The notes beneath the pieces are model-generated. The model worked only from the letters and a program-made list of their open reading frames with translations. It was not told the DNA's origin and did no database searches. Positions 5,710 through 12,137 of a DNA stretch of 12,137 nucleotides are shown here, one piece after another (the stretch's first letter is position 1; every line of letters starts with the position of its first letter). The stretch comes from an uncultured Lachnospiraceae bacterium (GTDB lineage: Bacteria; Bacillota_A; Clostridia; Lachnospirales; Lachnospiraceae), in the NCBI GenBank assembly GCA_947302185.1, contig CAMYVI010000054.1, positions 1 through 12,137 on the forward strand, written 5' to 3'. The translations under genes and the position numbers were made by a program.

Positions 5710-7248
5710 TTACCGGCTTTTTCTTTTCGGCCGTTTTTTACGCTGCACTGTATTCTCTGACGATTTATCGTCTGTTGTTTTTCTTTCTTTCCGACCACAG
5801 GCTATACTGTCTGTCTCAACTAAATGAATAACTGTATTTGACTTCTGCCCAGCCGGATCGTTTGGTGGTCTGTTCCCGGAATATGTGATATCTCCTGATG
5901 CCGGATCCGTTTCCATTTTTCCCAGATCTGTCTTTTTATGATGGTCATTCCCAGGGACAACTGACTGTTCATCAATAATCTGGCCCTCGGAACGATTCAG
6001 AAAATCCTTTACTTCCCGAAAACCGAAGCTATCTACATAATATGCTTTATTATCCCTTTCAGAATGGATCAGCACAATATCACTGACGGACAGAGAGTGT
6101 CCTCTGAAATCCTCCGGACGGTCAATGTTGAACTTTTCATATATACTGTCAAGTGTATCTTCCGGGCCCAGGATTCCGTTGTAAACAAGCCGGTAGTCCT
6201 CCCTGCAGACGTTCATTCCCTGCGATTCAACAAAATCCATCCCCATAAAGGCAAATGCTTCCGCCGATGATCCTTCCGCGATCTGATAGATCCCATATCT
6301 GTCCCCGCTTCCGGTCAGCAGGATATTCTCCTGTTCCATATCCTCGGCGAGTTCCAGTTCCCTGATCTTTTCATCGATTTTCCCGATCATGTCACTTGCA
6401 GTATCGCGTATGATTTTCAGTGAAGCCTGAAGCTCCGGAAGCGTCTTGTCTTTAGACCACATGGCAATATATCCGAAAGAATTCGCTCCCGTTTCGATTC
6501 CGTATCTTTGGCAGACCACGTAGGCTATCGATTCCGCCTCGACCTCCATTGTTCTCTTGTCTTTCCCGCGCTCTTTCAGGGATTCCGGAAGCCGCTCCAT
6601 ATCCAGCGCGTGGAGCATGGCATGGGAAATCTCATGGATCGCTGCTGCCGCTGTCTGACGTTCACTCATGCCCTCCCGAAGGGCGATTCGTTTATCAACC
6701 TGATGATAATATCCATCCTTATCCGACATCGGTTCGAATCCTATCGGCACAGGCGAAATGGTTTTGACTGCCTCAAAGAAGTTTTCAAATCCCTTCACAT
6801 CCCCATCAATATTCTCAAAAAGGGACGGAAGCGGTCGTCCGGATGTCTGAGCGACATAAAATACATTTGTCACACGGAATGCAGGAACCGTCACTTCTAC
6901 TTCCTCCGTCAGGATCGTTCCGTCTTCTCTCCTCACGGGTTTTTGAGTGTTCCGATCGATTACTTCCATTTTCTTTTTGGTCCTGTATGGAGATGGTGCA
7001 AGGATTTTGATTGCCTTCTCCCCTTTGTTCACCTGCCTGCCAAATTTCTTCTTCCAGGACTCGTACCCGGCGACCATAGTGGCGTCAGGCCTTTGCATCG
7101 CAATCAATAACGTGTTTCGATAACTGTAATGATGGAACTTCGACATAACGCGGAGATATTCTTCATATTTGCCGCTCTCGAATACTTGGCGGCCGCCTTC
7201 TTTCAGGCGGTCTGTCAGTTCCTTCATCTGATCTTTTCTTTCTGCCAT
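5710..7248 (-). CDS. ArdC-N / zincin / YodL-domain protein of an integrative conjugative element
   Basis: 512-residue protein of the LtrC/ArdC-like group found in Clostridial ICEs. From the N-terminus: ArdC-N-type (DUF1738) domain ~1-135, with the typical YSYRNTLLIAMQRPDAT and a G-x-x-x-W-K-K-K-F-G-R stretch; a zincin-like metallopeptidase domain ~150-290, with HEISH at 205-209 and the downstream EVEAESIAYVV (235-245) supplying the third ligand region; a YodL-type domain ~315-415; and a polar linker with a strongly basic tail. ArdC-N domains bind single-stranded DNA and some members are antirestriction proteins, so a role protecting incoming DNA is plausible but not shown. Start ATG 7248 is chosen for AAGGAGGAG just upstream; the longer frame to 7365 runs back through group II intron domains V/VI. 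The intron remnant directly abuts its leader and the natural upstream operon is missing, so its expression is uncertain. Confidence 0.85.
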   Translation of the reverse strand: MAERKDQMKELTDRLKEGGRQVFESGKYEEYLRVMSKFHHYSYRNTLLIAMQRPDATMVAGYESWKKKFGRQVNKGEKAIKILAPSPYRTKKKMEVIDRNTQKPVRREDGTILTEEVEVTVPAFRVTNVFYVAQTSGRPLPSLFENIDGDVKGFENFFEAVKTISPVPIGFEPMSDKDGYYHQVDKRIALREGMSERQTAAAAIHEISHAMLHALDMERLPESLKERGKDKRTMEVEAESIAYVVCQRYGIETGANSFGYIAMWSKDKTLPELQASLKIIRDTASDMIGKIDEKIRELELAEDMEQENILLTGSGDRYGIYQIAEGSSAEAFAFMGMDFVESQGMNVCREDYRLVYNGILGPEDTLDSIYEKFNIDRPEDFRGHSLSVSDIVLIHSERDNKAYYVDSFGFREVKDFLNRSEGQIIDEQSVVPGNDHHKKTDLGKMETDPASGDITYSGNRPPNDPAGQKSNTVIHLVETDSIACGRKERKTTDDKSSENTVQRKKRPKRKSR

Positions 7249-7261
7249 AAACTCCTCCTTG

Positions 7262-7350
7262 ATCGAGTAGGAGGAAATTTCTTTGAATAAGGAAATTTCC
7301 GACCTCTCACACCACCGTGCGTACCGTTCGGTACACGGCGGTTCAATCAA
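7262..7350 (-). ncRNA. Group II intron domains V and VI with 3' splice end
   Basis: On the minus strand ACCGCCGT pairs with ACGGTGGT, enclosing a second stem GTACC/GGTAC with a GC bulge: the two-part domain V hairpin, followed by GTGAGAGG. Domain VI is GGAAATTTC/GAAATTTCC (7300-7292 and 7281-7273), and the intron ends in CTACTCGAT at 7262, a typical bacterial group II 3' end. The next bases are the ribosome site of the ArdC-like gene. Domains I to IV, apart from the end of the ORF, are missing, so it cannot splice on its own. Confidence 0.8.
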
Positions 7351-7351
7351 C

Positions 7352-7737
7352 TTAACAAGAAACACGCCTTTCGGCGTAGTAGTCTACCATGGAGACTAAT
7401 CCGAATTGGGTTAGTCTCTCCTTCGTTACAGCCATGTTCATTGCTCCTCGCTGACATACAAAGGCAATTCTTGCCCCACTGTATGCCGTTGACCATGCAT
7501 ATTTACGGCTGATTCCAAGTTTGACCAGGTTCGTGGCTCTGTTCTTCGGTGTTTTCCAGTGTTTCCATATACACATCCTCAGGCGAAATCTGATGTTACT
7601 GTCGAGCCTCTCGCACAGTCCTTTCATGTTTCCGATTCTGAAATAGTTTATCCATCCTCGGATGAGCTGGTTCAGTTTCAGCACTTTATAGGCATTGCTC
7701 ACGCTCCAGCTCCTGCATGTCAGCTTCTTCATCTGCG
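7352..7737 (-). pseudogene. ltrA: Group II intron reverse transcriptase/maturase, C-terminal fragment
   Basis: About 128 residues from the end of a group II intron-encoded protein. They include the maturase (X/GIIM) motif LNQLIRGWINYFRIG, then LDSNIRFRLRMCIWKHWK, and the tail RLTQFGLVSMVDYYAERRV-S-C, followed by stop. All reverse transcriptase blocks are missing because the sequence switches near 7733-7742 into hflX on the opposite strand. The apparent frame reaching 7933 is antisense hflX fused to this tail and is not a real N-terminus. In complete introns this protein aids splicing and retrohoming; this fragment lacks the catalytic part. The symbol ltrA is used for the family only. Confidence 0.85.
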
Positions 7738-7738
7738 T

Positions 7739-8227
7739 GTCGAGGCATTCAAATCGACTCTCGAAGAGGTGACACAGGCGGACCTTCTGGTACAGGTGGT
7801 AGACGGCTCCGACCCGCATTGCAGGAACCATATCGAGGTCACAAAGAGTATCATCGCGGAGATCGGCGCCGGTCATATTCCCATGATCACTGTCTTCAAC
7901 AAGGCAGATCTCTGTGACCCGCCTGCTGCGCACCCCGTCACAGGCGCCATAGAACAGACCGTCGACGGGATTACCAACGTAAATCTCGTTCTTTGCGCCA
8001 AAGAAAAAAGTTCAATCGACTGCCTTTGCAAAACAATCTTCGATATCCTCCACGCGAAGCGGACTGTCCGTACATTCCTCGTTCCCTATGATCGGGGAAA
8101 TGTTGTCTCGTTCCTGATGGAGCGTTCGGTCGTGCTGGAAACAGAATATACAGAAGAGGGGACAAAGATCACCGCTGAGTGCGATCAGACGACTGCGGAT
8201 CAGGCAGAAAAAGAACTGATGCGATAA
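7739..8227 (+). pseudogene. hflX: HflX GTPase, C-terminal fragment (5' truncated)
   Basis: About 162 residues of the ribosome-associated GTPase HflX, which in intact form splits stalled or hibernating ribosomes. The fragment begins VEAFKSTLEEVTQADLL, the stretch that directly follows the G3 motif in the family. It keeps G4 (NKAD), a G5-like segment (LCAKE) and the C-terminal domain (TFLVPYDRGNVVSFL, ending ADQAEKELMR). The N-terminal domain, P-loop, G2 and G3 are gone, replaced by antisense intron sequence at the break near 7733-7742. The open frame back to an ATG at 7559 is read through antisense intron and is not meaningful. Intact HflX is roughly 400 residues or more. A functional copy may exist elsewhere, or the locus was lost. 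Confidence 0.85.
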
Positions 8228-8302
8228 TGCATCAGGGGTTAAATGTATCTACACTGCAAAGATGTGGAAACGAAAAAACCCGGAGACCCCGGAGAAAGGA
8301 AA

Positions 8303-8330
8303 ATCCAATCACCATCGCTGATGATTGGAT
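8303..8330. promoter_or_regulatory. 9-bp inverted repeat before the DUF2185 gene
   Basis: ATCCAATCA (8303-8311) and TGATTGGAT (8322-8330) form perfect 9-bp arms with a 10-nt loop, between the hflX stop and the ATG at 8344. It has no T-tract after it. It may be an operator or RNA stem controlling the downstream gene, or the former hflX terminator. Confidence 0.35.
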
Positions 8331-8343
8331 CAGATATGCCGGT

Positions 8344-9129
8344 ATGAATAAGATCTTTGAGCAGGTCGACCGCTATATGCATGAAAGTCTGAGAAAAGGA
8401 CTGCCCGATATAAAGCCGTGTGATCTGGAAAAAGACGGCGCGGTCTTTTACATGAACGGGAAAAACGGCACGGCATTTGATTGGTATGTCAATGAGCATT
8501 TTCCGTATTTTTTCATCTTTTATAACGATAAGGAGAACCTCGGTGCGGTAAAAGCAGCCCTCTACACAGACGGGGGTCTGACTGTATATGTTTACGGAGA
8601 GAAAGGCCATGCAGAGCCGCTCCATTTTGAAGAACAGGTCCAGGCAACTTCCGAGGAATTGCTGGACCTGGCTGTACTGCTGACCGCTCATGCGGACGGC
8701 GAAAAAATATGGGATGAGGATATCCGTATACTTGACGCAGAAGGCAGACCGGAAGCAGAAGAGGTCGACCTTTTTCTTTCGCTTGAAGAGGCCCACAGGC
8801 CGATGATCGAGCGGAGAGACCTCCTTCCGAAAACCGTAATCGTTACAAAGAAGGTTCGCGAGGGCGGCTGGAAGATCGGATACGGACTGCGCGACGAACC
8901 CACAAATGAGCGTGACAGCGGATGGTTTTTCTCTGTCGGTGACGAGACGGATGAGTATGTGAATGACCCCGGGAATCTGGAGCTGTGGGTCGTAAATTCC
9001 GCTTTGATCTACGACCCTGCTCTGACCGAATTCATTACAGCTCCGTATGGGACGACAATCGTCCGGGTCTCATCCGACAGGTTCGAGCCGGACGAGCCGG
9101 AAAAAGAGATTTTCATAGAGAAGAACTGA
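8344..9129 (+). CDS. DUF2185 (Imm33-like) domain protein with unknown N-terminal domain
   Basis: 261 residues from the ATG at 8344. The C-terminal ~80 residues (163-245) fit DUF2185/Imm33: KTVIVTKKVREGGWKIGYG, then R-D-E-P-x-N-E-x-DSGW, GDETDEY and DPG, then NSALIYDPAL and the closing P-Y-G-T strand. Imm33-type domains are predicted immunity proteins of polymorphic toxin systems; no toxin gene is adjacent here. The N-terminal part (1-150) is acidic with aromatic strands (WYVNEHFPYFFIFYND) and I do not recognise it. The start is uncertain: no good ribosome site precedes 8344. The frame stays open upstream to 8227, where an ATG overlaps the hflX stop (TAATG), but the extra residues look unlike protein (R/K/P-rich). 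It has no signal peptide, so it is probably cytoplasmic. It faces the metallopeptidase gene tail to tail. Confidence 0.75.
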   Translation: MNKIFEQVDRYMHESLRKGLPDIKPCDLEKDGAVFYMNGKNGTAFDWYVNEHFPYFFIFYNDKENLGAVKAALYTDGGLTVYVYGEKGHAEPLHFEEQVQATSEELLDLAVLLTAHADGEKIWDEDIRILDAEGRPEAEEVDLFLSLEEAHRPMIERRDLLPKTVIVTKKVREGGWKIGYGLRDEPTNERDSGWFFSVGDETDEYVNDPGNLELWVVNSALIYDPALTEFITAPYGTTIVRVSSDRFEPDEPEKEIFIEKN

Positions 9130-9140
9130 GTCTCTTCTCT
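9117..9140. terminator. Inverted repeat over the DUF2185 stop codon
   Basis: AGAGAAGA (9117-9124) and TCTTCTCT (9133-9140) form a perfect 8-bp stem with an 8-nt loop that includes the stop codon, in the 26-bp gap region between two convergent genes. No T-tract is present, so function as a bidirectional terminator is only a suggestion. Confidence 0.35.
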
Positions 9141-9155
9141 GTTATGCCGGCAGCT

Positions 9156-11939
9156 TCATGCAGCATCGGAAAGCTCGTATCCAGTAGCAGTATCCTCACC
9201 GCAGCTTTCCGGTGCACATGTCTGTTCCTCTGAATACTCTGCGCCGGCAGACTCTTCATGACCGCTCATGCCTGCTTCTTCAAAGTGATCGTCCCAGGCC
9301 GATGCCTCTGCATCTGATAAGACAGATTCTGTTTCAAATGAACTGCTGTCGCCCACTGCAGATTTTGATTCAGCTGCTCTGCTGTCACCCTCTGCAGATT
9401 CCTGTTCCGGCGCTGCAGCATCAACACCTGAATCACCCGATGCTGCAGTATCAACACCTGAATCACCCGCTTCTTCGTATGGTACATTTCCTTCATCTGC
9501 ACCGACAAGCGCTTCGTTTTCTCTTTCCGCCTGTTCCCTGCGGTAAGCCTCCTGATCAAATTCTCTGTACGGCTTCGTATTTTCTGCAATCTCCGGGTCA
9601 GCCGTAGAGATCGCATAATGATTATCAGTTATCACATAGTTATAATAATCGGACGTCTCGTTTTCATCGAATATCCAGAGGTCTGCATACGGTTTATCAA
9701 ACTCCTGCAAAATGGATCCGCTTGCGCGCTCGCCGATTTTCTGCGATGCCGTTTCCAGATAGTTGAGCACATCCGTACAAAAATCCAGGGATGTATTTCC
9801 TGCTTCTTCGCTAACGATGAACATTCTTTCAAAGGTCTCACAGTCCTCGCCCAGAGCATCCTTTATTATCTCATCCAGTGTCTTTTCGCTGTGAAGCAGC
9901 TGAAAAATATCCGACATACTGTTCCTGAGCTCAGCCACATCAATATCCGTAAGAGTGCCGTCATCCGTATACTTCAGGGCGGACGGTTTTCCCGACGACT
10001 CCAGATTCCTGTCAAGCAGATACATGACTGCCAAAGGCCCGTAGCAGTAGTTCCTGTTGTCATTATCCATTATGGTCTGATCTGTATATAATGTTTCGAT
10101 TTCTTCTGCATACTGAGCTTTGATTCGTTCTTTTGTATAAAGTATTCTACCGTCTTCTTTTTTCCCTGCCCTGTCAAAGAAAACTTTACTGTTCCCGTCC
10201 TGATAGAATCCGGCAATCAACTGTGCAGTCCCCTCAATAAACCATACGGGGTATGCCCTGTATTTCATTTCATAATCACTAAATTCATCCATTGTCATCG
10301 GTTCATATCCGGGAAGAACATACCGCACGCTGTAGTTCCCGGCATCATCCTGTTCAATGATCCTTTCTGCTGCGGTATCCTGTTTCATTCCAAGCCGGGT
10401 AAAATCATTCATGAATACATGAACATTTTCATGCAGCACAGTAATCGCCAGTGCTTCCCGGCTTTCTTTGCTGTCAAGTTCCAGAACAATGGCGTGGTCT
10501 TCATCCCTTCCGCTCTCAAAACAGTCGGCATAATACTCTACACTGTATCGATATTCGGAGCCGCTTCCCCTGTTAAAAGTTTTTGCAGCTGCATCTTTCG
10601 AAGTATAACATATGCGCAGTCCGAGCTCTCTTCCGAGTTCTCTCTCCCCGGCTGCCTGAAAAGCAGGAAAGTTATCCTTAATCAGATTTACCGCATGCGG
10701 CTGAATAACATTGACTATGTCATTCAGAAGCTCCTCAAGGTCATCCTGCCTGATATAAAGGCAGGCTCTGTCTTCACAGGCTGCTTTCAGCTCTTCCGGC
10801 ACAGCTGCCCTTCTGTCCTCAGTCAATGCATAATACGCATCGTATCTCGCATCCCGAACTGTACCTTTATACCAGTCAGACGATTTCAGCTCCTCAATTC
10901 CCAGATAATTGTCCATCATTATATTATATTTAGCTGACGGGTTGATGAGAGTATTGATTTCTTTATGTCCGAAGGCAGCTAAATATGCGTACCAATCTAT
11001 GTCGTCAAGATCGCTGACCCCGTTGGGAAACAGGATTCCGAAATCAGGATTCTGCGGATCATCGTAATATGAATCCGCGAACAGCTGGTATTTGGTTTTT
11101 TCAGGTTCAGCGGGTTCATCTTCCGGATCGTCATTCCCCGGAACATCTGTCGATTCGTTCCCGCTGCCGTCATTTGTCTTTTCATCCGGCTCATCGACGT
11201 TCTCTGTCCCGATCTCCTCTGCCGGATCATTGCTCCCGGTACAAACGGGCATATAATCCGCATCATCAGCCGCTCTGCAAGGTATTTCATTTCCCGCAGA
11301 ATCCGCTGACAGGGAATCCACTCCGCCGCACGTTTTTTCTGAGCCGGTCTGCTCGGCTCCTGTTCCCACAGGAAACTTCGTAAGATCCCCGATCCTTCCC
11401 GTAATGTAAGTGATCCCAAGGGAAGGATTCTCAATCGTCATGACGCCGCCCGTGGCCTCAAAAAGGTCACTCAGATACTGATCCAGTTCCACCCTTCCGC
11501 CGCAGCTGTAACGATCAGGAAGGAAAAATGCAAGAATCGGTATGTAGTACCCGTCTTTTTCGGCCTTCTCTGCATCCACTCCCTGTGTTTCGATATAGGA
11601 AACACGTATTTTGCGGGTCTGTCCGTTTGGCTCGGAGACTGAAACCGTATAATCTCCCCGGCTGTCACCGCTTTTTGCGTTATGTGTTCCTATCCAGAAG
11701 ACAGGTATTTCCCAGGTTGCATCTTCATCTGAGATGACAACAGCTGAAGTATCAAAGTATTCTCCTGCTTTCGGAGCATCCACGCCTGTGATTTCAATCC
11801 TTTTCAACATATGAGAACTGCCATCAGTGGGCGTTATCACAGGCGCATCCAGTGCCTGAACGGGCACTGCGGATCCCAGTGCGGACAGCAGAATACAGAT
11901 CACGCTAAGAAAGGTCACAACACGTTTTCCAAATTTCAT
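9156..11939 (-). CDS. Secreted gluzincin-type zinc metallopeptidase with acidic tail
   Basis: 927-residue exported protein. Signal peptide 1-29 (basic start, hydrophobic core, cleavage near VQA/LD). Residues 30-190 form a beta-rich domain of unknown type. A linker at 191-283 is rich in D, E, N, P and G. The peptidase region is ~285-770: HENVH at 503-507 is the HExxH zinc site, with E504 catalytic, and WFIEG at 566-570 supplies the third ligand Glu569, 62 residues downstream as in peptidase MA-like gluzincins. Residues 800-927 are a very acidic Ser/Glu/Ala tail with short tandem repeats. No LPxTG motif or membrane anchor is seen, so it is secreted or loosely surface-bound. The substrate is unknown. 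The start is firm: GAGGAGG is spaced eight bases before ATG 11939, and an extended -10 promoter lies ~45 bp upstream. It does not match a known full-length architecture that I can name. Confidence 0.85.
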   Translation of the reverse strand: MKFGKRVVTFLSVICILLSALGSAVPVQALDAPVITPTDGSSHMLKRIEITGVDAPKAGEYFDTSAVVISDEDATWEIPVFWIGTHNAKSGDSRGDYTVSVSEPNGQTRKIRVSYIETQGVDAEKAEKDGYYIPILAFFLPDRYSCGGRVELDQYLSDLFEATGGVMTIENPSLGITYITGRIGDLTKFPVGTGAEQTGSEKTCGGVDSLSADSAGNEIPCRAADDADYMPVCTGSNDPAEEIGTENVDEPDEKTNDGSGNESTDVPGNDDPEDEPAEPEKTKYQLFADSYYDDPQNPDFGILFPNGVSDLDDIDWYAYLAAFGHKEINTLINPSAKYNIMMDNYLGIEELKSSDWYKGTVRDARYDAYYALTEDRRAAVPEELKAACEDRACLYIRQDDLEELLNDIVNVIQPHAVNLIKDNFPAFQAAGERELGRELGLRICYTSKDAAAKTFNRGSGSEYRYSVEYYADCFESGRDEDHAIVLELDSKESREALAITVLHENVHVFMNDFTRLGMKQDTAAERIIEQDDAGNYSVRYVLPGYEPMTMDEFSDYEMKYRAYPVWFIEGTAQLIAGFYQDGNSKVFFDRAGKKEDGRILYTKERIKAQYAEEIETLYTDQTIMDNDNRNYCYGPLAVMYLLDRNLESSGKPSALKYTDDGTLTDIDVAELRNSMSDIFQLLHSEKTLDEIIKDALGEDCETFERMFIVSEEAGNTSLDFCTDVLNYLETASQKIGERASGSILQEFDKPYADLWIFDENETSDYYNYVITDNHYAISTADPEIAENTKPYREFDQEAYRREQAERENEALVGADEGNVPYEEAGDSGVDTAASGDSGVDAAAPEQESAEGDSRAAESKSAVGDSSSFETESVLSDAEASAWDDHFEEAGMSGHEESAGAEYSEEQTCAPESCGEDTATGYELSDAA
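9345..9475 (-). repeat. Short tandem repeats in the acidic tail of the metallopeptidase
   Basis: A 30-bp unit coding GDSGVD(T/A)AA(S/P) occurs twice (TCAACACCTGAATCACCCG at 9421 and again at 9451). A looser 36-bp unit coding S-A-x-GDS occurs twice (GCTGTC at 9345 and 9381). In-frame repeats in a low-complexity tail suggest recent expansion and possible length variation. Confidence 0.7.
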
Positions 11940-11981
11940 ATTTCGGCCTCCTCAATTCTCGACAAAAGAAATTCTGTAAAT

Positions 11982-11990
11982 ATTATAGCA
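11982..11990 (-). promoter_or_regulatory. Extended -10 promoter of the metallopeptidase gene
   Basis: Minus strand TGCTATAAT: a perfect TATAAT with the TGN extension. No good -35 box is found 16-18 bp upstream, which fits an extended -10 promoter or one that needs an activator. It lies ~43 bp before the start codon. Confidence 0.55.
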
Positions 11991-12009
11991 TATTATGAGA
12001 ACTGCTTGC

Positions 12010-12050
12010 GCGGTTCCTATAATCAAATTTCGGCCTTTTATCGGAACCGC
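12010..12050. repeat. 41-bp inverted repeat upstream of the metallopeptidase promoter
   Basis: GCGGTTCC (12010-12017) and GGAACCGC (12043-12050) are perfect 8-bp arms 25 bases apart, starting at the -35 position of the metallopeptidase promoter and extending upstream. This is a natural place for a dimeric regulator, but it could also be a terminator stem for a gene to the right of the window. Bases 12051-12137 show no recognisable gene. Confidence 0.4.
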
Positions 12051-12137
12051 TGTTACCATTCATGGGGGAGTGCTTCTAAATAAGGCTCAGTCAGAAAGAT
12101 TTTATTTGCACCCTAACAGGCCCCGTCTTACATAGCA

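Larger units (their letters stand above)
7262..7740 (-). mobile_element. 5'-truncated group II intron remnant
   Basis: This covers the maturase tail plus domains V/VI described separately. The 3' end is intact and sits in its probable original target next to the ArdC-like ribosome site; the 5' end is lost. A full-length intron of this kind would be about 2 kb or more, so most of it is missing. The loss is better explained by a deletion or rearrangement than by incomplete retrohoming, because the sequence beyond the break is an unrelated host gene in the opposite orientation. Confidence 0.8.

Noticed and set aside
7110..7365. Upstream start at 7365 for the ArdC-like gene
   Set aside because: The extra 39 codons are group II intron domain V/VI sequence; the ATG at 7248 has a strong ribosome site.
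7352..7933. 193-codon minus-strand open frame as one gene
   Set aside because: Only the part to about 7737 is maturase; the N-terminal third is antisense to hflX. It is a chimera created by the junction.
7559..8227. 222-codon plus-strand open frame as a complete gene
   Set aside because: Residues before VEAFKST are antisense intron sequence; the frame lacks the GTPase P-loop and has no ribosome site at 7559.
9266..9616. 116-codon minus-strand frame inside the metallopeptidase gene
   Set aside because: It is an out-of-frame shadow of the acidic repetitive tail, without a ribosome site.

Overview
The window looks like a piece of a Clostridia genome (Bacillota, most likely a Lachnospiraceae-type gut or rumen bacterium). 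The reasons are strong AGGAGG ribosome sites, a BspA-like leucine-rich-repeat surface protein with Ig-like and ricin-type lectin domains, a SymE-like small protein, and an ArdC/zincin/YodL protein of the kind carried by Clostridial integrative conjugative elements (ICEs). This placement is inference from gene families; no rRNA or other marker gene is present.

Layout, left to right. (1) 1-975: the 3' part of an SGNH/GDSL esterase (+), convergent by one base with a small uncharacterised gene (-). (2) 1160-5371, all minus strand: a secreted 26-residue-repeat BspA-like lectin protein, a SymE-family toxin-like gene with a long structured leader, and a small XRE-type regulator. The last ~95 bp of the XRE gene and its terminator occur a second time, degenerate, immediately behind the stop codon of the BspA-like gene, so the BspA-SymE block sits between two copies of an XRE tail. 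(3) 5481-7248, minus strand: a small protein resembling the transposon-transfer-assisting family and an ArdC-N/zincin/YodL protein, an ICE accessory pair without any conjugation genes in view. (4) 7262-8227: a scar. A group II intron reduced to the end of its maturase ORF plus domains V/VI (-) is fused head-on, near 7733-7742, to an hflX GTPase gene that has lost its 5' part (+). Open frames that cross this junction are artefacts. (5) 8344-9129: a two-part protein ending in a DUF2185 (Imm33-like) immunity-type domain (+). (6) 9156-11939: a large secreted zinc metallopeptidase with HExxH and a downstream glutamate, and acidic low-complexity regions (-). (7) 11940-12137: its promoter and a 41-bp inverted repeat.

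How the parts relate. The window reads as an eroded mobile-element insertion between host genes: ICE accessory genes, an intron remnant, a truncated housekeeping GTPase and duplicated regulator ends all point to repeated recombination. The two large secreted proteins (lectin/LRR adhesin and metallopeptidase) are the likely contributors to interaction with the environment. The SymE-like and XRE genes probably regulate or stabilise the small cassette. I do not see a complete new multi-gene system. The most unusual items are the intron/hflX junction, the flanking XRE-tail duplication and the mutually exclusive hairpins in the SymE leader.
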